Source of the DNA: Aquidulcibacter sp.
Lineage (GTDB): Bacteria > Pseudomonadota > Alphaproteobacteria > Caulobacterales > Aquidulcibacteraceae
Reading direction: 5' to 3'
DNA length: 47,316 nt
Assembly (NCBI RefSeq): GCF_020253525.1
Contig: NZ_JADCBK010000067.1
Location: 1-47,316, forward strand
Shown piece by piece: positions 35,313 to 43,340 of the stretch. The position numbers and the translations under genes were made by a program. Positions within the stretch are counted from its first letter, which is position 1. Each line of letters starts with the position of its first letter. The notes under the pieces were generated by a model, which was not told where the DNA came from, made no database searches, and worked only from the letters and a program-made list of their open reading frames with translations.

Positions 35313-36467
35313 ATGACCACATCTGATTTCGATCCCATTCATTTGGCCTGCGACCTGATCCGCAAACCCTCTGTCACGCCCGCTGATCTTGGCGCGCTCG
35401 ACGTGGTGCAACAGGCGCTGGAGGCCTTGGGCTTTCGCGTCAAACGCTATCGGTTCGAAGATATTGATAATCTCTATGCGCGCTTCGGCACCGAGGGCCC
35501 CAATTTCTGCTTCGCGGGCCATACAGACGTGGTTCCGACCGGGGACCTCGCGCAGTGGTCAGTCGATCCTTTCGAGGCGGCCCTGCAAGATGGTTTGTTG
35601 ATCGGTCGAGGTGCCGCCGACATGAAAGGCGGGATCGCCGCCTTTATCGCGGCCACCGCACGCTATTTGGCAAAAAACCCCAAGCCCAAGGGCTCGATCT
35701 CCTTCCTCATTACCGGCGATGAAGAAGGCGTCGCGCTACATGGCACCAAGAAATTACTGCAAGCCATTACGGCGGAGGGCGAAGTCCTCGATCACTGCGT
35801 GGTGGGTGAGCCGACCAATCCGGATGCCATGGGCGACATGATCAAAAATGGCCGCCGCGGCTCGCTCAATTGCACCGTCACCGTGACAGGTATTCAAGGC
35901 CATGTTGCCTATCCCCATAAGGCGGCCAATCCCGTGCGGGCCTTGATTGGCTTCCTGCACCAGATTCAAAGCCATAAGCTTGATGAGGGGGCCGAAGGTT
36001 TCCAGCCCTCCAATCTCGAAGTTGTGACGATGGATGTGGGCAATCCAACCACCAATGTCATCCCAGAAAAGGCGACGGCCCGTTTCAACATCCGCTTCAA
36101 TACTGCCCACACAGGTGAAAGCCTGTCGACTTGGCTTCTGGCCGAAGCCCGGCGTGCGGAAGAAGGGTTCAAAGGCAAGATTGATCTTTCCATCATGGTC
36201 TCAGGCGAAGCCTTTTTTACCCCGCCAGGACTTTTGACCCACCTCATCCAAGATGCCTGTGAGGCCGTGACCGGGCGCAGGCCGGAATTATCGACCACGG
36301 GTGGCACATCCGACGCGCGCTTTATCAAGGATTATTGCCCAGTGTGTGAGTTTGGCTTGGTTGGGGCGACCATGCACCAAGTCAATGAGCGGGTGGAGAC
36401 ACGCGATATCGAAACCCTGACCACCATTTATGAAGGCGTGCTGGACCGCTATTTTGCGCAAGCCTAA
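35313..36467 (+). CDS. dapE: Succinyl-diaminopimelate desuccinylase
   Basis: 384 aa. M20 metallopeptidase with both zinc-binding regions: FAGHTDVVPTGD and GRGAADMKGGIAAF, then ITGDEEG with the general-base Glu, VVGEPTN, and STTGGTSDARF near the end. It removes succinate from N-succinyl-LL-DAP to give the substrate of DapF. It lies 28 bases after the Gfo/Idh/MocA gene and may be transcribed with it. Confidence 0.97.
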   Translation: MTTSDFDPIHLACDLIRKPSVTPADLGALDVVQQALEALGFRVKRYRFEDIDNLYARFGTEGPNFCFAGHTDVVPTGDLAQWSVDPFEAALQDGLLIGRGAADMKGGIAAFIAATARYLAKNPKPKGSISFLITGDEEGVALHGTKKLLQAITAEGEVLDHCVVGEPTNPDAMGDMIKNGRRGSLNCTVTVTGIQGHVAYPHKAANPVRALIGFLHQIQSHKLDEGAEGFQPSNLEVVTMDVGNPTTNVIPEKATARFNIRFNTAHTGESLSTWLLAEARRAEEGFKGKIDLSIMVSGEAFFTPPGLLTHLIQDACEAVTGRRPELSTTGGTSDARFIKDYCPVCEFGLVGATMHQVNERVETRDIETLTTIYEGVLDRYFAQA

Positions 36468-36521
36468 TCCGTTTTCGGCGCAGGATTGCCCAAAATCACA
36501 GAGTCAGCCCAAAAGGGGGAA

Positions 36522-37319
36522 ATGGCGCGCGCACCCTTCTTGTTGAACCCCAAATATCTCATGCAGAATTTGCGTGATGGGTTTGATGCGGCCAAGGCGC
36601 GCACTGGCTCAGAGGGCGTTTTGGTCGCGCTGTCAGCCGGTGGGCTCGTACTCGCATTTTTGCTCTTAGCGCTCTTGGCACCTTTGGCACTTAATGCGCC
36701 GGGCTTTATCTCCTATGGGGTAGGGGCTTTTGTGCTTCTTCTGGTTCTTGCGGCAACGGGGGCAGGGGCGGTCGCCCTGTGGCGCTTGATGGCGCAAGGG
36801 GCCCGCGACGGCGTGACTACCCAAATCCAAGCCGCCTCTATTGTTAATGAGTCTGCGATCCAAGCAGCCTTATCGGATGCCGAAGATGCGGGCTTGCGCG
36901 CCATTTCCGCCCGTGAGGTGCAAGATGCCATGACAGGCCGCGTGCAGGGCTTTGCCTTGGCTGCTGTTCAATCGGGCGCGCATGTGTTTCTGGTAATCCG
37001 GCTGAAGCAGAAAATGCCCTTTAGCCTTATCTTTGCACCGAAAGCGGCCCCGTGGCCGTTCGCGCTGCCGGCCGATGGCGTTCTGACGCCGGTCCCGACA
37101 CCCGGTGGTGTGGATGGCTTGGCGTGGGCCACAGATCGGGATCCAGCGCTGGTGTGGAACACCCGTTTGGGACCTGCTTTGGCCATGTCGGCGGCAGGTG
37201 GGGAAGCTCCATTTTTGAGCCTGCGCGCCAAGGCGCTGGTCTTGCGGTGGGACAGCGGCGATGTTGGCACGGCTGCCTTGATCGGGCGAGAATTGTGCCT
37301 TGCCATCGCTCAGCCCTGA
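36522..37319 (+). CDS. Two-helix inner-membrane protein, unknown function
   Basis: 265 aa from the ATG at 36522 with AAGGGGGAA upstream. A 30-residue cytosolic start is followed by two hydrophobic helices (about 35-55 and 62-85), then a soluble part of about 175 residues rich in Ala and Pro. No family recognised. It follows dapE by 54 bases on the same strand and could share its transcript. Confidence 0.75.
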   Translation: MARAPFLLNPKYLMQNLRDGFDAAKARTGSEGVLVALSAGGLVLAFLLLALLAPLALNAPGFISYGVGAFVLLLVLAATGAGAVALWRLMAQGARDGVTTQIQAASIVNESAIQAALSDAEDAGLRAISAREVQDAMTGRVQGFALAAVQSGAHVFLVIRLKQKMPFSLIFAPKAAPWPFALPADGVLTPVPTPGGVDGLAWATDRDPALVWNTRLGPALAMSAAGGEAPFLSLRAKALVLRWDSGDVGTAALIGRELCLAIAQP

Positions 37320-37408
37320 AGGCTGACGGAAGTGTATTGGGGCTCTATTCTTTCCTGCCCAGTCGCTTAAGCTGACCGCAACAAAGAACTCAGGGGGGAG
37401 AAGTGCCC

Positions 37409-38008
37409 ATGTGGCGATGGCTTATCTGCGGCGTCTTGGGCTTAGGCCTGGGTGTGGGCTCAGCGTTAGCTGTCTCAGGCGGCCTATTCAGTGACGCAAA
37501 GCTTGTCTCGGGCCGCTGGTCAACCGATCCAACTGTCGGGGCGTCTGCCGCCAATCCTTGGCTGCGCGCCACCATTGCACGTGTTGGCCTCCTCGCCTTG
37601 ACCAAAGAAGAGACAGTCTATTTCAACCGCGATGTCGATGAGGATGGGGCCAAGCTGGTTGAAGGCTGTACCTATGCCTTGGAGGGCGAGGCGATCCCAA
37701 CGCGCTGGTGGTCCATCACGATTTATGGGGCCAATCAGATGTTGCCGATCAATACCGATGGGGCAAGCTCCATCGACGCGACCCGCGCCCTTGTCGCCCC
37801 AGCAACGACATGGACGGGAACATTAAGTGCGACGCGGCCCACAACGCCCGGGCCTTGGCTGTCCAGTAAAGGCGGCGGCACGTTTTCGCTGACCATCCGC
37901 CTTTATAATCCACAATCGGTTGAGAAGGCTGCCCTACAGGCCTTGAAACTGCCCCGGGTCAAGAAAATCTCCTGCACCCAAACGCCAACTTCAGGGGGGG
38001 CAAACTAA
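37409..38008 (+). CDS. DUF1214-domain exported protein
   Basis: 199 aa from the ATG at 37409, eight bases after GGGGGGAG (GTG 37403 is too close). A signal or anchor segment (about 3-22) leads to the DUF1214 domain: NRDVDEDGAKLVEGCTYALEG (core DEDGAKLVEGCTYALEG), TRWWSITIYGANQMLP and TIRLYNPQ. In larger family members DUF1214 follows a DUF1254 domain in one protein. Here the DUF1254-like part is the next gene, overlapping by one base (TAATG). Function unknown. Confidence 0.85.
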   Translation: MWRWLICGVLGLGLGVGSALAVSGGLFSDAKLVSGRWSTDPTVGASAANPWLRATIARVGLLALTKEETVYFNRDVDEDGAKLVEGCTYALEGEAIPTRWWSITIYGANQMLPINTDGASSIDATRALVAPATTWTGTLSATRPTTPGPWLSSKGGGTFSLTIRLYNPQSVEKAALQALKLPRVKKISCTQTPTSGGAN

Positions 38009-38562
38009 TGGCGCAAGAAAAGAAGCAAGCCAGTTGGCTGAAACCGCTCGCCTTTGGTGTTTTGTTGGCGGTTTTGGGTCATTTATTGACGATCGGCCTT
38101 ATCCCCAGCGTCATTATGAATATCGCCATGACCCGTATTGGCGAAGCCTCTGGTGGCCTCAACCGCTTGGCGCATGGCAATATGGTGACACCGCAAAACC
38201 AACAGATTGTGCGTTCGTCGCCTGATCTGGCTTATTCCACCTGTGCGCTAGACCTCCGTAAAGGCCCCGTCCGGGTCTTTATCGGCAAAGGAGCAGACTA
38301 TACGTCCGCAGCCTTTTATGCGGGCAATACGGATAATGTCTTCACCTTGAATGACCGCAAAATCGGTCCTGAAGGGGCCCGCATCATGGTTGTCTCGGCC
38401 CGCTCGCCCATAGCCGCACGGCCGGGCGAAGTTGTGGTTAGTCTGCCCAGCGATAAGGGGCTGTTGCTAGTCCGTCGGCTTGCGCCCAGTGCCGAAGCTT
38501 TCAAGCGCGTGCAGGGCGAGCGCGCCAAGGATTATTGTCGCGCTGTGATAGATGGGGTGTAA
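38008..38562 (+). CDS. DUF1254-like membrane-anchored protein
   Basis: 184 aa. One hydrophobic segment (about 12-34) is followed by a domain with DLAYSTCALDLRKGPVRVFI and LVVRRL-like strands (LLLVRRLAPSAEAF) that match the N-terminal DUF1254 part of the DUF1254/DUF1214 family. The start overlaps the stop of the DUF1214 gene (TAATG), so the two are made together and may form one envelope complex. The order is reversed from that in the fused proteins. Confidence 0.8.
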   Translation: MAQEKKQASWLKPLAFGVLLAVLGHLLTIGLIPSVIMNIAMTRIGEASGGLNRLAHGNMVTPQNQQIVRSSPDLAYSTCALDLRKGPVRVFIGKGADYTSAAFYAGNTDNVFTLNDRKIGPEGARIMVVSARSPIAARPGEVVVSLPSDKGLLLVRRLAPSAEAFKRVQGERAKDYCRAVIDGV

Positions 38563-38567
38563 GGGAG

Positions 38568-39284
38568 GTGCTGCCGTCAGATCCGGTTGAGGAATTTGAA
38601 ACGCAAGGGCGGATCGCGCGCGTCTATCACCATGGGCGCGAACCAATCAAAGTGGTGGTGCTGGACAATTATCTGACCGATCCGGATGCTATGGTTGATC
38701 TAGCCGTTCAAGGCCCTGACTTTGCGCCAAATGGCCCCTTTTATCCGGGTATCCGGGCCCCAGTGCCCCCATCGTCGTTTCAAACGCTGTTGGGACCTTT
38801 GGCTGAAATCTTGCCACGGTGCTTTGACTATTCTGGCCGGGCAGGCTTGCGAGAATGCAATTTCTCGCTGGTGACTACCCCGTCCGATCAGTTGCAGCCG
38901 ATCCAGCGCTTGCCGCATTTTGACAGCCTTGAGTATGGACGTGTCGCAGCCCTTTTGTATTTGGGGCAGGGCGACAGGCAAGGTGGCACCGCCTTTTACC
39001 GGCAACGCAGTACGGGCTTTGAAAGTGTGGACGCGGGCCGGTTTGCGGCCTTTGAAGCAGCCCTGCATGCCGATGTCGCTCACCACGGCCTGCCAGATGC
39101 CGCCTATATTGACGAGACCAGCCCCATCTATGAGTTGATTGGCCGTCATGAAGCGCGCTTCAATCGGATGATTGTCTATCTTAGCTCCAGCCTGCATTGC
39201 GCCCATATTCCGAAAGATTTTGCGTTCGACCCAAATCCTGCCACGGGACGGCTGACGGTGAATGCGTTTTTGGGTATGGATTGA
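38568..39284 (+). CDS. DUF6445 protein, putative Fe(II)/2-oxoglutarate oxygenase
   Basis: 239 aa if started at GTG 38568; the frame is open from TTG 38535, and neither start is well spaced from a ribosome site. The core has an HFD motif (His117, Asp119, in LPHFDSLEYGR), then ALLYLGQGDRQGGTAFYR and a distal His in SSLHCAHIPKDF (His210 or His213), an arrangement expected of a double-stranded beta-helix 2OG-Fe(II) dioxygenase. DUF6445 members are uncharacterised. It follows the DUF1254-like gene by five bases. Confidence 0.75.
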   Translation: MLPSDPVEEFETQGRIARVYHHGREPIKVVVLDNYLTDPDAMVDLAVQGPDFAPNGPFYPGIRAPVPPSSFQTLLGPLAEILPRCFDYSGRAGLRECNFSLVTTPSDQLQPIQRLPHFDSLEYGRVAALLYLGQGDRQGGTAFYRQRSTGFESVDAGRFAAFEAALHADVAHHGLPDAAYIDETSPIYELIGRHEARFNRMIVYLSSSLHCAHIPKDFAFDPNPATGRLTVNAFLGMD

Positions 39285-39320
39285 GGCGGGTCCCACAGGT
39301 TTGGATTGTTAGGATTGGTT

Positions 39321-40769
39321 ATGGTTTCGCGCCGCAGTTCGCTCCGCTCCCTTTTGGTTTCCTTTCCATTTCTGGCAGGGCTCTTTGGGGCCAGCAAGAG
39401 TGTCCAAGCCGAGCCTGCACCGGCATTGATCGGGCGTTGGGGTGGGGAATTGGTTGCGGGCCCTGCCACGCTGCGCCTTATTTTGGTGATCCAAGCCAAT
39501 CAATTGCCGGTTCTTTATTCTGTCGACCAAGGCAACCGACCCATTCCCGCCGATGGAGGCCGTGTCGGCGAGACAGATTTGGATGTAACCTTCTCGGTGA
39601 TCCGCGGGCGCTTGACCTTGAGTTTGACGGAACAAGGTTCCTTAGACGGCACTTGGTCGCAAGGCAGTGCGCGACCTTTGACCTTATCGCGCTTGGCAGA
39701 CGGGGCGGAGCCCGAAAAGAGCGGGCTAAAGGACTTGGGCGATCTTCAGGCCGAGGTAACGGCGGGTCAGGCCAAATATCAGATCCCAGCTTTAGTCGGC
39801 GGCTTTGCGATCCTGCGCGGTCAGGCGAGCGAAATGCGCGAAGCTGTCGCGGGACAGCTCGCCACATCGGATCCCACCCCGGTGAAGACGAGCCAGCTCT
39901 GGCATGTCGGCTCTATCACCAAATCCATGACGGCCACCTTGGTTGCCCGCTTGGTTGAGCGGGGCCTGTTGTCTTGGAACATGAAACTGGCTGACGCCTT
40001 TGGCACCCTCGCGCCGGATATGTTGCCCGCCTATCAGGAAAGAACGCTCGCCGATTTGATGACGGGCCAAACCAGCATGCCCACCAATTTATCGCCTTTG
40101 GATATGATTGCGCAGGCGGGGGCGGCCGGGCCACGCGAAGGGCGCCTGACATGGGTCAAAAAGGCCTTCGCCTTAGCCCCTCAAACGGGCATGGTTTATC
40201 CCAATAATGGCTATGTGCTGGCCGGTGCCTTGTGCGAGGCGGTTACGGGCAAGGCCTATGAGGATTTGATGGTGGAAGAAGTGTTCAAGCCTTTGAACAT
40301 GGCTTCAGCTGGTTTTGGTCCACCACCTTCAGGCAATCCGCAAGGCCATCGAAAAGCACTCTTGGGCGGCCGTCTGATCGGGGTCGGCCATGGTAGCGAA
40401 GCGGATAATCCCGCCTCGATGGCACCTGCTGGTGGCGTGCACATCTCCATCCCAGACCTACTAGCCTTTGGACTTGCCCATAGCCTTGGCCATCAAGGCA
40501 GGCGAGACGACTATCTCAAAGTCGTAACTTGGCGCTATCTTCATACGCCGCCAGCGAAAGCAGATTACGCATTTGGATGGGTGAAGCGACAAGACGGCAG
40601 CTTGTGGCACAATGGGTCGAACACCTATTGGCTGGCAGAATTGAGTTTTGACCCTGAAAAGCCAGTGGCTGTCGCGGCAATTGCCAATCGGTTTGATGCG
40701 GATGATGCCGTGGCGCGGGTCATGGCTGCGGCATCTGCTGAAGCCACAACCCGCTTGGCGAAAGATTAG
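39321..40769 (+). CDS. Serine hydrolase of the beta-lactamase/PBP4-like fold
   Basis: 482 aa from the ATG at 39321 with AGGA six bases upstream. A signal sequence with SRRSSLR (Tat-like) precedes a beta-rich N-terminal domain of about 110 aa. The beta-lactamase domain has SITK (nucleophile Ser198, Lys201), the Tyr motif as NNGYVLAG, and WHNGSNTYW as the third box (HxG). The class covers esterases, D-aminopeptidases and class C-like enzymes, so resistance should not be inferred. Its stop overlaps the converging tonB stop. Confidence 0.9.
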   Translation: MVSRRSSLRSLLVSFPFLAGLFGASKSVQAEPAPALIGRWGGELVAGPATLRLILVIQANQLPVLYSVDQGNRPIPADGGRVGETDLDVTFSVIRGRLTLSLTEQGSLDGTWSQGSARPLTLSRLADGAEPEKSGLKDLGDLQAEVTAGQAKYQIPALVGGFAILRGQASEMREAVAGQLATSDPTPVKTSQLWHVGSITKSMTATLVARLVERGLLSWNMKLADAFGTLAPDMLPAYQERTLADLMTGQTSMPTNLSPLDMIAQAGAAGPREGRLTWVKKAFALAPQTGMVYPNNGYVLAGALCEAVTGKAYEDLMVEEVFKPLNMASAGFGPPPSGNPQGHRKALLGGRLIGVGHGSEADNPASMAPAGGVHISIPDLLAFGLAHSLGHQGRRDDYLKVVTWRYLHTPPAKADYAFGWVKRQDGSLWHNGSNTYWLAELSFDPEKPVAVAAIANRFDADDAVARVMAAASAEATTRLAKD

Positions 40770-41482
40770 TCTTCGAGCTTAAAGCTAATCGTGTAACGGG
40801 CGGGATAGGCCACTGCGATCCCGTCGATGGTTTGGGGCTGGAAGGTCCAAGCTTCGACCGCTCTGCGCGCAGCCTCGGCAAAGCCATAGCCTTTCGGTGC
40901 CTCATTGATCACCATAAGATTGGCGACTTTGCCTTCGGCCGTGACGGTAAAGCTCAACGTCACTTCGCCCGATATTTCGCGGTCGAGGGCCTTGCGCGGA
41001 AATACCGGATTAGCCCCAGCTTGGCGGACCGGATTAATGACGAGGGGTGGGGCAGGCGGGGTTTCTGGTTTTACCTCTGTCGGCAAAGGATCAATTGTTT
41101 GCCCAAGCGTCTCTGCCCCGCCCGAAAAGACCAAAGGCCCATCCTGGACGGCGCCAATCACTAGGCTTTCGACTGGGCCAAGTGGCACAATTTCGGTCGT
41201 GGGTCTTTCGGTTAGAGGGGCAGCATGGTCCGGGGTTTGTTGGGCTTGTTGGTTTTTGACAGGCCGATCTGGTTCCGGCTTAGGCGGGATGATGGGTTTT
41301 GGCTTGTCAGGGTGCGCCATATCGATGGGCGGAGGTTCAGGCGGTTGCAGCTTTTGAATCGTCGGCACGTAGGTCAGCGCGAGATAGCCAAGGCCAATCC
41401 ACAAAATGCCTGACCCCGTGAGGGCGGCGGTTCGATACAGCATTTTTTGAGTCGGGGATGCGAGGGCATGGGGCTGTTTCAT
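40766..41482 (-). CDS. tonB: TonB-family energy transducer
   Basis: 238 aa. One N-terminal membrane helix (about 18-39), a Pro/Lys/Glu-rich spacer (about 44-155) and the TonB C-terminal domain (FPRKALDREISGEVTLSFTV, then AWTFQPQTIDG). It links the inner-membrane proton gradient to TonB-dependent receptors, possibly the one at 3397. No exbB or exbD is adjacent, so they must lie elsewhere. Its stop overlaps that of the beta-lactamase-fold gene by four bases (40766-40769). Confidence 0.9.
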   Translation of the reverse strand: MKQPHALASPTQKMLYRTAALTGSGILWIGLGYLALTYVPTIQKLQPPEPPPIDMAHPDKPKPIIPPKPEPDRPVKNQQAQQTPDHAAPLTERPTTEIVPLGPVESLVIGAVQDGPLVFSGGAETLGQTIDPLPTEVKPETPPAPPLVINPVRQAGANPVFPRKALDREISGEVTLSFTVTAEGKVANLMVINEAPKGYGFAEAARRAVEAWTFQPQTIDGIAVAYPARYTISFKLED

Positions 41483-41529
41483 GACGCTGTCTCCTAAAAT
41501 TGGAGCTGAGCAGCTGATATGCTGGCCAG

Positions 41530-41548
41530 TGTTATAACAATTATGACA
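41530..41548. promoter_or_regulatory. 19-bp interrupted palindrome (candidate operator)
   Basis: TGT-t-ATAA-caa-TTAT-g-ACA is symmetric in 14 of its 16 arm positions. It lies in the 212-base gap between tonB and the GMC oxidoreductase, in the size range of TetR/MarR-type sites. No regulator gene is nearby. Confidence 0.45.
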
Positions 41549-41550
41549 GA

Positions 41551-41587
41551 TTTCCGTTACGTCAAGTACAAAGTTTACGTTACGTCA
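41551..41587. promoter_or_regulatory. Pair of CGTTACGTCA direct repeats
   Basis: CGTTACGTCA occurs at 41555-41564 and 41578-41587, spaced 23 bp and each preceded by TTT plus one variable base (13 of 14 bases shared). Two-turn spacing suggests a dimer or tandem binding site upstream of the GMC gene and tonB. Confidence 0.5.
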
Positions 41588-41694
41588 TGTTGACGGCAGT
41601 GTCATTTTTTCACCCAATGCCCACAAACCGCTTTCCTTTGAGTTCGTCTCGACTAAGCTAGCGGCAAATCAAAGCAAAAACAGAGGAAACTGGG

Positions 41695-43338
41695 ATGAGC
41701 GACGCCAATCTGCCTGCGGGCGAAACCTATGACTATATCATCATTGGCGCAGGTAGCGCGGGGTGTGTCTTGGCCAATCGCCTCACCGCTGATCCCAAGA
41801 TCCGCGTGCTCCTGTTGGAAGCCGGTGGGAAGGACACCTCACCCTTGATTCATATCCCGGTTGGCTATGCCGAGACATTGAAGGACCCCAAGGTCAATTG
41901 GCTCTATCAGACCGAAGAAGATCCTGGCACCAATGGTCGCCAGCATGTTTGGCCGCGCGGCAAAGTGCTGGGTGGTTCCAGCTCTATCAACGGCCTTCTC
42001 TATATTCGCGGCCAACAGCGCGACTATGATATCTGGCGGCAATTAGGGTGTGAAGGCTGGGGCTGGGATGATTGTGCGCCCTATTTTTTGAAGTCGCAAA
42101 ACCAAGAACGTTCTGGTCTGCAGGGCCATGCGACCGGTGGCCCGCTCAATGTGTCGGATGTCACCCAAAGGCATCCTGTCTCCGATGCGGTCATTCAGGC
42201 AGGTGTTGAGGCCGGTATTCCGCGCAATGATGATGTGAATGGCGAAAACCAAGAGGGGATTGGCTATTACCAATTGACCGTCAAGAATGGCATGCGCTGT
42301 TCAGCAGCCGTCGCCTATCTCAACCCGATCAAGCACCGCACCAATCTGACCATCCGGACCCATGCTCTGGCCCATAAGGTCTTGTTTGATGGCAAGCGGG
42401 CGACAGGGGTCTTATTCTCTGTCGATGGCGATTTGCTGACGGCGTCGGCCAAGCAAGAAGTCATTCTCTCGGGCGGGGCGATCAACTCACCGCAATTGCT
42501 GCAGCTCTCAGGCATTGGCCCGGCTGAGCTGCTCAAGCGTCATGGCATAGAGGTCAAAGTAGATGCGCCGGGCGTTGGCGAGAATTTGCGCGACCATTAT
42601 GTCGTCGGCATGCGCTATCGCCTGAAAGCAGGGGTAAAGTCGGTCAATGAAATGACCAAGGGGCTGACTTTTGTGGGCGAGGTTTTGAAATTCCTTTTCC
42701 AACGCAAAGGCCTTTTGACGCTTTCGGCAGCGCATATTGCCGCCTTCGTCAAGACGCGGCCCGACCTCGAAACCCCCGATGTGCAATATCACATTCTGCC
42801 CGCCACCATGGACCAGAAGAAGCTGTTTGAAGAGCAAAAAATGGTGTTGGAAGACCAACCGGGTCTGACCATCGCGCCCTGCCAATTGCGGCCTGAGAGC
42901 ACAGGTCGCATTCAAATCAAGTCGGCTGATCCCAGTCAACATGCAGGCATTTGGCCCAATTATCTGGCCGATAGCTTGGATCAACAAACCATTGTCGAGG
43001 GTCTGAAGATTGGCCGCCGCATGGCACAGGCCCCTTCTTTGGCCGGCTTGATCGAAGCAGAAATGGAGCCCGGCTCTGGTGTTGTCAGCGACGAAAACTT
43101 GCTTGCCTATGCCCGTGAAACCGGTTCCACTATTTATCACCCGGTTGGTACCGCCAAGATGGGGCGGGACCCGATGGCCGTGGTTGACCCCCAATTGCGG
43201 GTGATTGGGGTGGAGGGCTTGCGTGTTGTCGATGCCTCCATCATGCCGCGTCTCATTTCGGGCAATACCAATGCCCCAACGATTATGATTGCGGAGAAAG
43301 CGTCTGATATGATTTTGGCGGCCCGTCAGGCCGCTTAA
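41695..43338 (+). CDS. GMC-family FAD-dependent oxidoreductase (choline/alcohol dehydrogenase-like)
   Basis: 547 aa. FAD-binding YIIIGAGSAGCVLANRL, LLLEAGG, and GMC signature segments GKVLGGSSSINGLLYIRG and SGGAINSPQLLQLSGIGP. The C-terminal active-site region YHPVGTAKMG holds the catalytic His, followed by VVDASIMPRLISGNTNAPT (core DASIMPRLISGNTNAPT). Related enzymes include AlkJ and BetA; substrate unknown. GAGGAAAC precedes the ATG. Only two bases separate its stop from that of the converging PBP gene. No N-terminal signal sequence. Confidence 0.93.
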   Translation: MSDANLPAGETYDYIIIGAGSAGCVLANRLTADPKIRVLLLEAGGKDTSPLIHIPVGYAETLKDPKVNWLYQTEEDPGTNGRQHVWPRGKVLGGSSSINGLLYIRGQQRDYDIWRQLGCEGWGWDDCAPYFLKSQNQERSGLQGHATGGPLNVSDVTQRHPVSDAVIQAGVEAGIPRNDDVNGENQEGIGYYQLTVKNGMRCSAAVAYLNPIKHRTNLTIRTHALAHKVLFDGKRATGVLFSVDGDLLTASAKQEVILSGGAINSPQLLQLSGIGPAELLKRHGIEVKVDAPGVGENLRDHYVVGMRYRLKAGVKSVNEMTKGLTFVGEVLKFLFQRKGLLTLSAAHIAAFVKTRPDLETPDVQYHILPATMDQKKLFEEQKMVLEDQPGLTIAPCQLRPESTGRIQIKSADPSQHAGIWPNYLADSLDQQTIVEGLKIGRRMAQAPSLAGLIEAEMEPGSGVVSDENLLAYARETGSTIYHPVGTAKMGRDPMAVVDPQLRVIGVEGLRVVDASIMPRLISGNTNAPTIMIAEKASDMILAARQAA

Positions 43339-43340
43339 AC

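Noticed and set aside
39321-40769. Antibiotic-resistance beta-lactamase
   Set aside because: The fold includes many esterases and peptidases; the YxN box is atypical (GYVLAG), so resistance is not supported.
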